Shown one piece after another: positions 1 to 7,469 of a stretch of DNA of 9,357 nucleotides. Each line of letters opens with the position of its first letter. The first letter of the stretch is position 1. The translations under genes and the position numbers were made by a program. The notes below the pieces were generated by a model, which was not told where the DNA came from, did no database searches, and saw only the letters and a list, made by a program, of their open reading frames with translations. Source of the stretch: Sulfurovum sp. (lineage in GTDB: Bacteria; Campylobacterota; Campylobacteria; Campylobacterales; Sulfurovaceae); contig QNZW01000124.1 in assembly GCA_003978375.1 (NCBI GenBank), positions 1 through 9,357 on the forward strand, in the 5' to 3' direction.

Positions 1-957
1 TCTGTGGGTGATGAAGTAGAAGCAGTGGTAGACAAGAGCCGTGCTGAGGTAGAAAAACACCACTCTGCTACACACTTGCTTCATGCTGGATTGCGTGAAG
101 TATTGGGTGCGCATATTGCACAAGCAGGTTCACTTAATGATGACAAACGTTTGCGTTTTGATTTTTCTCATCCTCAAGCAATGAGTGCAGAAGAAATAGC
201 CAAAGTAGAAGCATGGGTCAATGAGAAAATCAGCCGTGCCATCCAAGCCAAAACAGATGTGATGAGCATCGAAGAAGCCAAAAAAACTGGAGCTATGGCA
301 CTCTTTGGTGAGAAGTATGGTGATGAGGTAAGAGTGGTAAGCATGGGCGATGCATCTGTAGAGCTTTGTGGTGGTACACATGTGAATAATGTCTCACAAA
401 TTGGCTTGTTTATGATCACCAAAGAGTCTGGCGTGAGTGCTGGAGTGAGACGTATAGAGGCTATTTGTGGTAATGCAGCCATAGAGGCAGTCAAAACATT
501 GCGTGATGAACTCAATGAAGTGAAAGCAGAAGTAAAAAATGTCAATCCGCTAGTGGGGATTGCAAAGCTCAAAGAGCAGATAAAAACGCTTAAAACAGAG
601 GTAGCTACTGCACAAACAGCTACAAAAAAAGAGCTCACTCCTACAATGCTAAAAGAGGTGAATGTCATTGTAGAAGAGGTTGATACAGGGGATATTAAAA
701 CGCTTATTGACGAAGCGAAAAACAAGTACCCAAATGTTGCTATTATGCTTTTCCAAAAGAAGGGTGATAAGGTGATGATAGCCTGTGGTTCAAAAGAGAC
801 GCCTATTAAAGCGGGAGATTGGATTAAGCAGATAGCACCTATTCTTGGTGGCGGTGGCGGTGGTCGCCCTGATTTTGCACAAGCTGGTGGGAAAGATGCT
901 TCCAAAATACCAGAAGCAACACAAAAAGCATTGGCTTACTTAGAGGAAAATCTATAA
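1..957 (+). CDS. alaS: Alanyl-tRNA synthetase, C-terminal part (5' truncated by window)
   Basis: This is the 3' part of alaS, which charges tRNA-Ala in the cytoplasm and hydrolyses mischarged Ser/Gly-tRNA-Ala. The frame is already open at base 1 (TCT, then GTG read as internal Val), so the true start lies outside; 318 codons remain of a protein usually around 850-880 residues. The catalytic aminoacylation domain is missing from the window. Visible are the editing domain, with its zinc-type HSATH (bases 61-75) and CGGTH (367-381) motifs, then a lysine/glutamate-rich coiled linker (about 500-660), then the C-Ala (DHHA1) domain. The C-Ala glycine run at 847-864 is followed by RPDFAQAGG, a hallmark of AlaRS. 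All editing ligands look intact. The stop codon overlaps the next ATG by one base, so the downstream gene is probably translationally coupled. Confidence 0.97.
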   Translation, partial: SVGDEVEAVVDKSRAEVEKHHSATHLLHAGLREVLGAHIAQAGSLNDDKRLRFDFSHPQAMSAEEIAKVEAWVNEKISRAIQAKTDVMSIEEAKKTGAMALFGEKYGDEVRVVSMGDASVELCGGTHVNNVSQIGLFMITKESGVSAGVRRIEAICGNAAIEAVKTLRDELNEVKAEVKNVNPLVGIAKLKEQIKTLKTEVATAQTATKKELTPTMLKEVNVIVEEVDTGDIKTLIDEAKNKYPNVAIMLFQKKGDKVMIACGSKETPIKAGDWIKQIAPILGGGGGGRPDFAQAGGKDASKIPEATQKALAYLEENL

Positions 958-1484
958 TGGGTGAATTTTTTACTAACTATGGGCATCTACTTGTATTTTT
1001 GCATGTACTTTCAGCAATAATTTGGGTAGGTGGTATGATTGCCATACGCGTAGCAGTGCATCCTGTGATAAGCAGAGGGGGTATTACCGATGCACAGATG
1101 CTTCAGTCTTCTATGATGGATGCTATTTTAGAACCTAAACAAAGATTGGGTATTACCTTGCAAACTACAGGTAGACTTTTTAATTTGGTCATCTTTTTTA
1201 TCATTACATTATTTGCGACAGGGTTGATAATGGCAATTGCCACAGAGGGACATCATGGTACTTTAAAAACACTGTTTGTCTCCAAAGAGATCATTTGGAC
1301 TATTATGACAGTGAATTTTATCTATATGTATATAAGACGTGCGAAGGCATGGAGATGGTTTGAAAAAGGAGAATTTGCACTTGCCAAAGCACAAATGAAG
1401 TGGATTCCTAATATGTTGTTGCCACTGAATATCATACTTGGTGTGATAGCACTTTGGATGGGTATAAGTTTGAGAGGTTTGTAA
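957..1484 (+). CDS. Four-helix inner-membrane protein, CopD/HemJ-like
   Basis: This is a 175-residue integral membrane protein with hydrophobic segments at about residues 9-31, 74-94, 110-127 and 151-172. The first helix carries HVLSAIIWVGG with His16, which resembles the first helix of CopD-type copper-resistance proteins and of HemJ (UPF0093) protoporphyrinogen oxidases, where a histidine there is a candidate haem or metal ligand. A second His pair (His99-His100) lies in the loop after helix 2, and basic residues follow helix 3 (RRAK, 127-130). I cannot assign a precise function; the superfamily likeness is an inference from helix 1 and size. The start is well set: GAGGAAAA lies at 943-950 inside the end of alaS and the ATG overlaps the alaS stop (TAATG). 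It is probably made with AlaRS from the same transcript. Confidence 0.8.
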   Translation: MGEFFTNYGHLLVFLHVLSAIIWVGGMIAIRVAVHPVISRGGITDAQMLQSSMMDAILEPKQRLGITLQTTGRLFNLVIFFIITLFATGLIMAIATEGHHGTLKTLFVSKEIIWTIMTVNFIYMYIRRAKAWRWFEKGEFALAKAQMKWIPNMLLPLNIILGVIALWMGISLRGL

Positions 1485-1487
1485 GGT

Positions 1488-1531
1488 GATGTATCCTTAC
1501 AACACCCTCTAGGAAATATATATGATACATC
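1488..1531 (+). repeat. 8-bp inverted repeat around the maf ribosome binding site
   Basis: GATGTATC at 1488-1495 is the exact reverse complement of GATACATC at 1524-1531. The right arm begins at the G of the maf start codon. The 28-base loop holds the AGGAAA ribosome binding site (1511-1516). If it folded in mRNA it could limit access to the start, but the stem is short and AT-rich with a long loop, so it may be chance. Confidence 0.3.
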
Positions 1532-2073
1532 TTGCATCAAATTCTTCTTCTCGTGCTTTACTTCTAAACAACTTCGGTATAGACTTTATACAAAAATCTC
1601 CTCATTATGATGAAAATCAAATCACAACAACCATTGCCAAAGATTTTGTCTATACAGCAAGTAAAGGCAAACTTGAAGCTGCCATACATGAGTTTGGATT
1701 AGAAATGCCTTTACTTTGTGCAGATACAGTTATAGCAGCTGCAGATGGTAGCATACTTCGTAAAGCCAAAGACAAAGAAGATGCTAGACGCATTCTAAAG
1801 ATACAAAGTGGTTCGAGTATTTCTATTGTCTCTTCTTTACATTACAAGTCAAAAACACTGGCATTCTCAGACATCTCTGCAACACACTATCATTTTGCAA
1901 CATTTGAAGAAGAAGATTTAGAAACCTATTTAAAAAGTGAACTCTGGAGAGGTAAAGCAGGGGCATGTATGGTAGAAGGCTTTTGTAAAAAGTACATTCT
2001 GTCAGTAGATGGCTACGAAAGCACAGCAATGGGATTACAGGTTGAAGTATTGTTGCCATGGATAGAGAAATAG
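1522..2073 (+). CDS. maf: Maf-family nucleoside triphosphate pyrophosphatase
   Basis: This is a cytoplasmic nucleotide pyrophosphatase of the Maf/HAM1-like fold, a family that hydrolyses dTTP, UTP or modified pyrimidine nucleotides to monophosphates. At 183 residues it has typical length. Seen in order: N-terminal LASNSSSRALLL (family form LASxSPRRxxLL), the ADTV motif with probable catalytic Asp68, the AKDKEDARRIL segment (82-92), SG at 97-98, the GKAGACMVEGF segment (144-154), and the closing STAMGL (167-172). Several positions differ from the textbook consensus: the usual GKP reads RKA (80-82), and the usual IQG reads VEG (151-153). As I recall these resemble other campylobacterial Maf proteins, so they are probably a lineage form rather than damage. 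The ATG at 1522 has an AGGAAA site 5 bases upstream. The stop directly abuts the next ATG. Confidence 0.93.
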   Translation: MIHLASNSSSRALLLNNFGIDFIQKSPHYDENQITTTIAKDFVYTASKGKLEAAIHEFGLEMPLLCADTVIAAADGSILRKAKDKEDARRILKIQSGSSISIVSSLHYKSKTLAFSDISATHYHFATFEEEDLETYLKSELWRGKAGACMVEGFCKKYILSVDGYESTAMGLQVEVLLPWIEK

Positions 2074-3168
2074 ATGTATAGCAGTGAACTTAAAGCCCTG
2101 AAAAAAGCTGGACGTTTTAGAGAGCGTAAGCTTTTTGATGAAGATTTGGAAGATATGGCTTCCAATGATTATTTGGGACTCTCTAGTAATAAAAAACAGT
2201 TTAATAAAGCCGTAAAACTTGTCAAAAAATACCATACATTGACGCCAAAAGCTTCGATGCTTGTCAATGGGTATCATCCTATCCATCAAAAATTTGAAAA
2301 GATGATGGCAGCACTTCATGGCGTTGAAGAGGCAATTGTGGTGGGGTCTGGATATTTGGCAAATATGGCTCTTATAGAAGCATTGGTGCGTAAAGGTGAT
2401 ATGCTTTTTATGGATGAGGAGTATCATGCTTCTGGTGTGATGGCAGCAGCACTTTTGGGTGAGAGGGTTGTAAAGTTTAGACACAATGATGTAGATGATT
2501 TACGAGAAAAATTAGAAGCCTATCCTGCCAACAGACAAATCGTTGCTGTAGAGGGTGTGTACTCTATGGGTGGTGATTTATGTAAAAAAGACATTTTTGA
2601 TATAGCTGATGAAAAAAAAGCGTTAATGATAGTAGATGAAGCACATTCAGCAGGGGTGCTAGGCAAAAATCTTTTAGGTATTTTTGAGCATTACAAGATA
2701 GAAATGAATGAACGACATATTAAGATGGGTACTTTGGGTAAGGCGTATGGATCTTATGGAGCCTATATTTTGGCTTCCTCGCATATCGTCTCTTTTTTAA
2801 TCAATCGTGCAAAACCTATTATCTACTCTACTGCACCTTCTGTGTTTGATACCGCATTGGCACAAGTGAATATAGAACATATTCAAAAACATACCAAAAA
2901 GTATAGAAAAAAGATTCTAAAACGCCAACGTTTGGTAGAAAAAATTTTAGAAAAAAATTGTGAAAGCCTTATTTGCCCTATAGTATTGCCAAACAATGCC
3001 TCTACACTAAACATGCAAAAAAAGCTTATCGCACAAGGTGATTTGGTAGGTGCGATACGCCAACCAACAGTAAAAAAACCTATACTGAGGGTGATTTTAA
3101 ATGTGAGTGTGCCTCTTGGAAAAATAAAGGACATTTTAGTGCAAATTAGAGATAAAACGGTACAATAA
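2074..3168 (+). CDS. bioF: BioF-type PLP-dependent alpha-oxoamine synthase (8-amino-7-oxononanoate synthase-like)
   Basis: This is a PLP-dependent fold-type I enzyme of the alpha-oxoamine synthase group, whose members condense an amino acid with an acyl-CoA or acyl-ACP; BioF makes 8-amino-7-oxononanoate for biotin. Seen: ASNDYLGLSS (29-38), GSGYLAN (91-97), a probable cofactor-stacking His118 in DEEYHASG, VDEAHSAG (187-194) with Asp188 for the pyridine nitrogen, the Schiff-base lysine Lys223 in MGTLGKAYGSYG, and near the C-terminus AIRQPTV then ILRV. At 364 residues it is slightly shorter than typical BioF (about 380-390), with a short N-terminus. The catalytic set looks intact. TAG of maf is followed at once by ATG, and upstream there is only a weak purine run, which suggests reinitiation coupling. 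No other biotin gene is in view, so the substrate is inferred; a related synthase activity remains possible. Confidence 0.88.
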   Translation: MYSSELKALKKAGRFRERKLFDEDLEDMASNDYLGLSSNKKQFNKAVKLVKKYHTLTPKASMLVNGYHPIHQKFEKMMAALHGVEEAIVVGSGYLANMALIEALVRKGDMLFMDEEYHASGVMAAALLGERVVKFRHNDVDDLREKLEAYPANRQIVAVEGVYSMGGDLCKKDIFDIADEKKALMIVDEAHSAGVLGKNLLGIFEHYKIEMNERHIKMGTLGKAYGSYGAYILASSHIVSFLINRAKPIIYSTAPSVFDTALAQVNIEHIQKHTKKYRKKILKRQRLVEKILEKNCESLICPIVLPNNASTLNMQKKLIAQGDLVGAIRQPTVKKPILRVILNVSVPLGKIKDILVQIRDKTVQ

Positions 3169-3189
3169 ATAAAAATTTGAAGGTTTTTT

Positions 3190-5295
3190 GTGTTTAGTGC
3201 TTTGATTAAAGGTTTTACGCTTTTAGCAATTATTTTTACTGTCATCTTGTTGGTGGCATTTATCTATGCTTATGAAAAAATTTCTTTAGATGCCAATAAG
3301 CTGATAGACTATAAGCCAGAGACCTCTTCTATTATTTTAGATAGAAATGGCAAAAAATTAGCCTATGTTTTTAAAAAACAACATCGTTTGTATGCACGTT
3401 ATGATGAAATACCTGGTTTTTTGGTCGAAGGTCTTGTTGCTATGGAAGATACACGTTTTTTTGAGCATGATGGTGTAAATCCTGATGCAATATTACGTGC
3501 GATTGTCAAAGATATCAAAGCAGGAAGTTTTGTAGAGGGAGGAAGTACGCTCACACAACAGCTTATTAAAAACAAACTTCTCAGCAATGAAAAAAAATTA
3601 ACACGTAAAGTCAAAGAAGCCATTTTGGCACTTAAAATCGAACATGAACTCAGTAAAGAAGAGATACTTGAGCGCTATCTTAATGAAATCTCTTATGGCA
3701 ATAATTACTTTGGAGTGAAAACAGCAGCGAATGGTTATTTCCATAAAACCTTAGGTGAACTTACTTTTAAAGAGATAGCAATGCTTGTAGGTATACCCAA
3801 TGCACCAAGTTTTTATAATCCTTTGCGTCACTATAAACGAGCATTAAATCGTGCAAATAATGTACTATATCGTATGAAAAGTATAGGTTGGATAGGACAA
3901 GATGATTACCTAAAAGCAGTCAAAGAGTCACCCAAAGTCTACAAAACATCCTTGACACAAAATGTGGCTCCATATATTGTAGATGAAGTCATAAGACGGT
4001 TTAAGGGACAGTTGGGTGATATCCGTACAGGGGGATATCAGATTTATACAACTATCGATATGAAACAACAAAATATTGCAAAAAAAGCAGTCTCTATCTC
4101 ACATAAAAAAGCACTTAAAAAATATCATGAAGATGCCAATACTTCTACATTGAATGCAGCTTTTGTGGCAGTAGAGAGTAGTACAGGAGATATTTTAGCT
4201 ATGGTAGGTGGGGAGGATTATAAAAAATCAGCCTTTAACCGTGTCACACAAAGCAGAAGGCAACCTGGATCTGCATTTAAACCTTTTATCTATCAAACAG
4301 CCTTAGACATGGGGTATAATCCTGCTACGCCACTTACAGATTTGGCACGTACTTTTCAGTATACATATAAAGGAAAAAATCAGGTATGGGCACCTAAAAA
4401 TTATGAACATGATTTTAAAGGATTTATCTCTTTACGCGAGGCATTGGTACATTCAAGAAATCTTGCAACAGTCAATCTTGTCTCAGACATAGGGGTAAAT
4501 ACTATTCGCAAAAGATTGGCATTTTTAGATGTGCCTCATATCCCCAAAGATATGTCTATTGCTTTGGGCAATTTAGGACTTAGCCCACTTAAAATGGCAC
4601 AAATATTTTCAGTTTTTTCTAATAAAGGACATATGATAGCACCACGATTGGTTAGTAAAATTATCTCAAAAGAGGGGACTGTCATTTACGAAACACGTCC
4701 TAAAGAGATAGCCAATTTTACCACAGAAGAACAAGCCTATCTTATGACTGATATTCTCAAAGATGTGATTAAACGTGGTACAGGTAAAAACGCACGTGTT
4801 AAAGGCATAGAAGTTGCAGGAAAAACAGGCACTACCAATAAAAATGTAGATGCATGGTTTGCAGGATACTCTCCTACGATTGAAGTGATTTCATGGGTAG
4901 GAAGAGATGACAACAAACCTATAGGAAAAGGGGCAACAGGAGGTGTGATGGCTGCACCTGCTTTTGCGTATTATTATAAAACTTTACTTGCACTGTATCC
5001 TGAGACAAAACGAATTTTTGATGTGCCAAGTGGGGTATATAAAGGAGAGTATGAAGGTAAAAGTGAACTCTACACAAAAAATTCTCCTCTACCAACAACA
5101 GCTAAGCCAAACCCTGTGCGTCAACGTTATGTCAATGAGGAGAATGAAACCATCTCTACAGAGACAGAGTTAGGACTTTCTGAGACATTGGAAATTCCTG
5201 GTGAAGTGAAAAAACCAAGAGATGAGGATGCCTTGCATCCACAACGTAAAGTCCCCATGCGTCCAGTCTCACAAGACAGTGGCGAATTATTTTAA
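3190..5295 (+). CDS. pbpA: Class A penicillin-binding protein (PBP1A type), bifunctional peptidoglycan synthase
   Basis: This is a bifunctional peptidoglycan glycosyltransferase/DD-transpeptidase anchored in the inner membrane and acting in the periplasm. At 701 residues it is a plausible full length. Seen in order: an N-terminal transmembrane anchor (about 8-28); the GT51 domain with EDTRFFEHDG (catalytic Glu86), GGSTLTQQL (118-125), KEEILERYLNE and YFGV (about 156-176); then the transpeptidase domain with SAFK (nucleophile Ser361), SRN (422-424) and KTG (545-547). All catalytic motifs are intact. A C-terminal tail (about 610-701) rich in Pro, Lys and Glu is probably disordered. The start is GTG, supported by GAAGG at 3179-3183, 6 bases upstream; no closer ATG fits. 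The neighbouring BioF-like gene matches an arrangement I recall from Helicobacter. The name follows Campylobacter usage; mrcA or ponA is equivalent. Confidence 0.95.
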   Translation: MFSALIKGFTLLAIIFTVILLVAFIYAYEKISLDANKLIDYKPETSSIILDRNGKKLAYVFKKQHRLYARYDEIPGFLVEGLVAMEDTRFFEHDGVNPDAILRAIVKDIKAGSFVEGGSTLTQQLIKNKLLSNEKKLTRKVKEAILALKIEHELSKEEILERYLNEISYGNNYFGVKTAANGYFHKTLGELTFKEIAMLVGIPNAPSFYNPLRHYKRALNRANNVLYRMKSIGWIGQDDYLKAVKESPKVYKTSLTQNVAPYIVDEVIRRFKGQLGDIRTGGYQIYTTIDMKQQNIAKKAVSISHKKALKKYHEDANTSTLNAAFVAVESSTGDILAMVGGEDYKKSAFNRVTQSRRQPGSAFKPFIYQTALDMGYNPATPLTDLARTFQYTYKGKNQVWAPKNYEHDFKGFISLREALVHSRNLATVNLVSDIGVNTIRKRLAFLDVPHIPKDMSIALGNLGLSPLKMAQIFSVFSNKGHMIAPRLVSKIISKEGTVIYETRPKEIANFTTEEQAYLMTDILKDVIKRGTGKNARVKGIEVAGKTGTTNKNVDAWFAGYSPTIEVISWVGRDDNKPIGKGATGGVMAAPAFAYYYKTLLALYPETKRIFDVPSGVYKGEYEGKSELYTKNSPLPTTAKPNPVRQRYVNEENETISTETELGLSETLEIPGEVKKPRDEDALHPQRKVPMRPVSQDSGELF

Positions 5296-5304
5296 AGGAA
5301 ACAG

Positions 5305-6612
5305 ATGCACTCTTTTGCACCAGAAATTGTACTCATTACCATACTAAGTTTAGTCATATTTTCAGATGCGCTTGCCAATAGACTAAAAATTCCATCGGTA
5401 TTTTTATTGCTCATAGGCTCTTATGTGGTTTATACTTATATGCCCTCGGCAATTCCTATAGATTTGAAACACTATTTTGATACGATTATACTTTTTTGTA
5501 TACCACTTATCTTTATGGGTGATGCGTTGCATTTGCATTTCTCTGACATTAAAAAGTATGGTTTTGATATCTTTTATCTAGCTGTGATTGCAGTGGCACT
5601 TTCTATTACGGTGGGTGCTAGTATGTATTATTTTGATATATTTCAAGGTTTGAGTCTAGGGGCATATGTGGCGTTGTTTGCTATCAACATGGCTACAGAT
5701 GCAGTCTCAGTGCAGTCGATTCTTTCTAGATTTAAGGGCATTAAACATCATATTAAAGTTTTGATTGAGGGAGAGTCATTGGGCAATGATGCTACTGCTG
5801 TGATAGCTTTTTTCTTTGTGGGGTTACCATGGATGTTAAGTGGAGAGATAGACGCAAGCAAAGCTACCTTAGATGCATTACGAGTATTTGTAGTGAGTAT
5901 AGGATTGGGTGTGGCACTTGGTTTTATGTTTTATATGTTGATGAAACTTTTTTCCGATAAACGTGGAGAGTTTTTCTCTTTTGTGGTAGAAGCATATGTG
6001 GCTTATGTGTTAGCCGAAGAGTTGCATGTCTCAGGGATACTTACACTTATTACTGCGATTATTGCTACCAATGCATGGATAGGTTTAGATATCAAAGCTT
6101 CAGAGGAAGCGAAGCCCAAAAAAGCAAAAAGTTTTATGTGTAAAATACGTTTTGAACACATAAGAGCAACCACTTCAGAAAGACTAGAATATATCTACGA
6201 AATGGCAAAAGAGTTTGGATATATTGCTGCTGTTATGATATTTTTTGTCCTTGCAGAGATGGTACACATAGATAAGCTTTGGGAATATAGGGTTGAAATA
6301 CTTTTCATGTTTACGCTTACTACACTCATACGCGCTATCTCTATGGCAAAGTTTGCATTCTTAGGAAGCAAATTTAAACAGATAGCTCCTGTAGGTTTAG
6401 AGGGATGGTTTATTTTGACTTTTTCTGGTATGAAAGGTGCACTCTCTATTATTTTAGTACATATGATACCAGACAGCTATGTACACAAAGATTTCTTTGA
6501 AGCAGTAACTGTTGGTGTGGTGGTACTCTCTATTTTTGTCTATGGCATCACACTATGGACCTACTTTACATTTTTTAGAAAAGAGGCACAGAAGAGTATT
6601 TTTAAGAAGTAA
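5305..6612 (+). CDS. CPA1-type cation:proton antiporter (NhaP-like)
   Basis: This is an inner-membrane Na+(K+)/H+ antiporter of the cation:proton antiporter-1 class, with 435 residues and about 11-13 hydrophobic segments. Key motifs: ATDAVSVQ (130-137) with Asp132, corresponding to the usual TDPV unwound-helix motif; EGESLGNDATAV (155-166) with Asn161-Asp162, the ND ion-binding pair of electroneutral antiporters; and SGMKGALS (374-381), equivalent to the family's GxRGAxS. Here the usual arginine is Lys377 and the proline after TD is Ala133, both conservative departures. A charged cytoplasmic loop lies at about 263-303 between helices. AAGGA at 5295-5299 sets the ATG, and only 9 bases separate it from the PBP1A stop, so it is the last gene of the operon. 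The transported cation cannot be read from sequence. Confidence 0.9.
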   Translation: MHSFAPEIVLITILSLVIFSDALANRLKIPSVFLLLIGSYVVYTYMPSAIPIDLKHYFDTIILFCIPLIFMGDALHLHFSDIKKYGFDIFYLAVIAVALSITVGASMYYFDIFQGLSLGAYVALFAINMATDAVSVQSILSRFKGIKHHIKVLIEGESLGNDATAVIAFFFVGLPWMLSGEIDASKATLDALRVFVVSIGLGVALGFMFYMLMKLFSDKRGEFFSFVVEAYVAYVLAEELHVSGILTLITAIIATNAWIGLDIKASEEAKPKKAKSFMCKIRFEHIRATTSERLEYIYEMAKEFGYIAAVMIFFVLAEMVHIDKLWEYRVEILFMFTLTTLIRAISMAKFAFLGSKFKQIAPVGLEGWFILTFSGMKGALSIILVHMIPDSYVHKDFFEAVTVGVVVLSIFVYGITLWTYFTFFRKEAQKSIFKK

Positions 6613-6641
6613 AATACATACTTCTTAAAAATTTATTTTTT
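6598..6641 (+). terminator. Intrinsic terminator of the plus-strand operon
   Basis: A perfect 14-bp stem pairs 6598-6611 with 6619-6632 around a 7-base loop, followed by a T-rich run (TTTATTTTTT) to 6641. The left arm includes the antiporter stop codon and the T-run lies inside the 3' end of the opposing lipoprotein gene. On the minus strand the hairpin has no T-run after it, so it would terminate only plus-strand transcription efficiently. Confidence 0.85.
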
Positions 6642-7043
6642 ATCTGCACCTATAACACAAGCATGAGATGGGTCTTCATATATCGAAATATCTTCTAATT
6701 GTAAGCTCGAATCATAATCAACAAGATCTGCTAAAGTTATTTCATAGCAATTTCCTGCAATATTTAAATTGCTAGTAGCTGTTCGTCCATAAGCATCACA
6801 CCCTATACTGTTATTTGTGGAATAAGTAAGTATATTTTTTACATTTTTAACAGAAGGATTGGCAAAATAGGCTTTCATTACTTCACAGAATGCTGAATTT
6901 GTTTCATGATAGATAACTATACCATCTTTTGTTTTCATTTGTTCAGTGATTGTTGGTGTTGTGGTATCATTTCCACCTCCACCACATCCAGAAAGAAGTA
7001 GTATACTTAATGTTGCTGTTGTTAATCCTAATTTTTTTATCAT
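6633..7043 (-). CDS. Predicted lipoprotein of unknown function with four extra cysteines
   Basis: This is a 136-residue predicted lipoprotein. Residues 1-20 form a lipoprotein signal peptide: MIKK, a hydrophobic stretch, then the lipobox LLSGC with Cys20 as the lipidated residue. Gly at +2 gives no inner-membrane retention signal, so an outer-membrane location is expected if Lol rules hold. A Gly/Thr/Pro-rich tether follows (21-33). The mature domain has four cysteines (53, 82, 99, 129), an even number that could form two disulfides in the periplasm, and a final segment rich in Asp, Glu and Ser. I do not recognise a family. The start is supported by an AGGGGA ribosome binding site about 5 bases upstream on the minus strand (7049-7054). 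It is the last gene of the minus-strand set and ends 20 bases from the opposing antiporter stop. Confidence 0.82.
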   Translation of the reverse strand: MIKKLGLTTATLSILLLSGCGGGGNDTTTPTITEQMKTKDGIVIYHETNSAFCEVMKAYFANPSVKNVKNILTYSTNNSIGCDAYGRTATSNLNIAGNCYEITLADLVDYDSSLQLEDISIYEDPSHACVIGADKK

Positions 7044-7070
7044 TGTAATCCCCTATAATATATTTAAGAT

Positions 7071-7087
7071 AGCATAATTGTAGTATA
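7071..7087 (-). promoter_or_regulatory. Candidate -10 boxes for the lipoprotein gene
   Basis: In the 65-base gap upstream of the lipoprotein, two minus-strand hexamers resemble a sigma-70 -10 box: TATACT (7082-7087), preceded by a T-run, and TATGCT (7071-7076). Campylobacterota promoters often lack a clear -35 and have T-rich upstream DNA, which fits. The region is AT-rich enough for chance matches. Confidence 0.3.
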
Positions 7088-7115
7088 AAAAATAATATAA
7101 AATGCTTATTAAGCA
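7080..7115 (-). terminator. Possible weak terminator after the 110-residue gene
   Basis: Read on the minus strand, the palindrome TGCTTAATAAGCA (7103-7115) contains the stop codon of the upstream gene. It can form a 5-bp stem with a 3-base loop and is followed by a T-rich run (TTTTATATTATTTTTT). The stem is short and AT-rich, so termination would be partial; some read-through into the lipoprotein gene is likely. Confidence 0.4.
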
Positions 7116-7441
7116 ATGGATTGTATGATGCTAACATACTTTTCAGGAATATCAAATGATTTACCCTCTAAATAAGAAGAAGCCAGTGTATTAATCCATG
7201 CTCTAGAGGTAATTACATCATTGATTTTTAACTGGTGTTGTCCTCCTGTGTTGGTAAGTTGATAGTTTCCTACCGTGACAAACAATGGTTCTACTTCACC
7301 GTCTAACATTACTTCTAGTTCGATGCTGTCATTTTTTGAGTCTACTTTTAGATTTTGTACTTTGCCATAATCAGATATTTTACTATTGATAGCAATTTGC
7401 ATCCCTTTTGAGAGTGCTAAATCTTTTGCTTTTTCAAACAT
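7109..7441 (-). CDS. Small cytoplasmic protein of unknown function
   Basis: This is a 110-residue protein with no signal peptide or membrane segment, so probably cytoplasmic. It starts with a helix-like segment (MFEKAKDLALSKGMQIAINSKI, about residues 1-22). After that come alternating strand-like segments, including one at residues 29-33, one at 39-46 and LFVTVG at 53-58, then a more helical C-terminal half that contains SRAWINTLASSYLEG (79-93). The pattern of an initial helix followed by a small beta-sheet and a helix suggests a compact lipid- or ligand-binding-like alpha/beta domain, but this is only shape inference. I have the impression that similar short proteins beginning MFEK occur in related sulfur-oxidising bacteria, without a named function. 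The start is well supported by AAGGGA 4 bases upstream of the ATG. Its own -10 box and upstream palindrome suggest independent expression from the protease genes. Confidence 0.82.
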   Translation of the reverse strand: MFEKAKDLALSKGMQIAINSKISDYGKVQNLKVDSKNDSIELEVMLDGEVEPLFVTVGNYQLTNTGGQHQLKINDVITSRAWINTLASSYLEGKSFDIPEKYVSIIQSIA

Positions 7442-7469
7442 ATTTTCCCTTTTTTATTTTATTTAGACC

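Noticed and set aside
4..6. GTG as a start for the first gene
   Set aside because: It falls inside the AlaRS editing domain with the frame open before it; the codon is an internal valine.
847..864. GGT/GGC run as a tandem repeat
   Set aside because: It encodes the conserved glycine run of the AlaRS C-terminal domain, so it is coding sequence, not a repeat element.
174..905. A 243-codon open frame on the minus strand
   Set aside because: It lies wholly within alaS. Its proline/serine-rich product mirrors the alaS codons and it has no ribosome binding site, so it is a shadow frame.
2035..2484. 149-codon minus-strand frame spanning the maf/bioF junction
   Set aside because: It is antisense to two well-supported genes, has no recognisable domain or ribosome binding site, and has a His/Cys/Phe-rich composition typical of a reverse frame.
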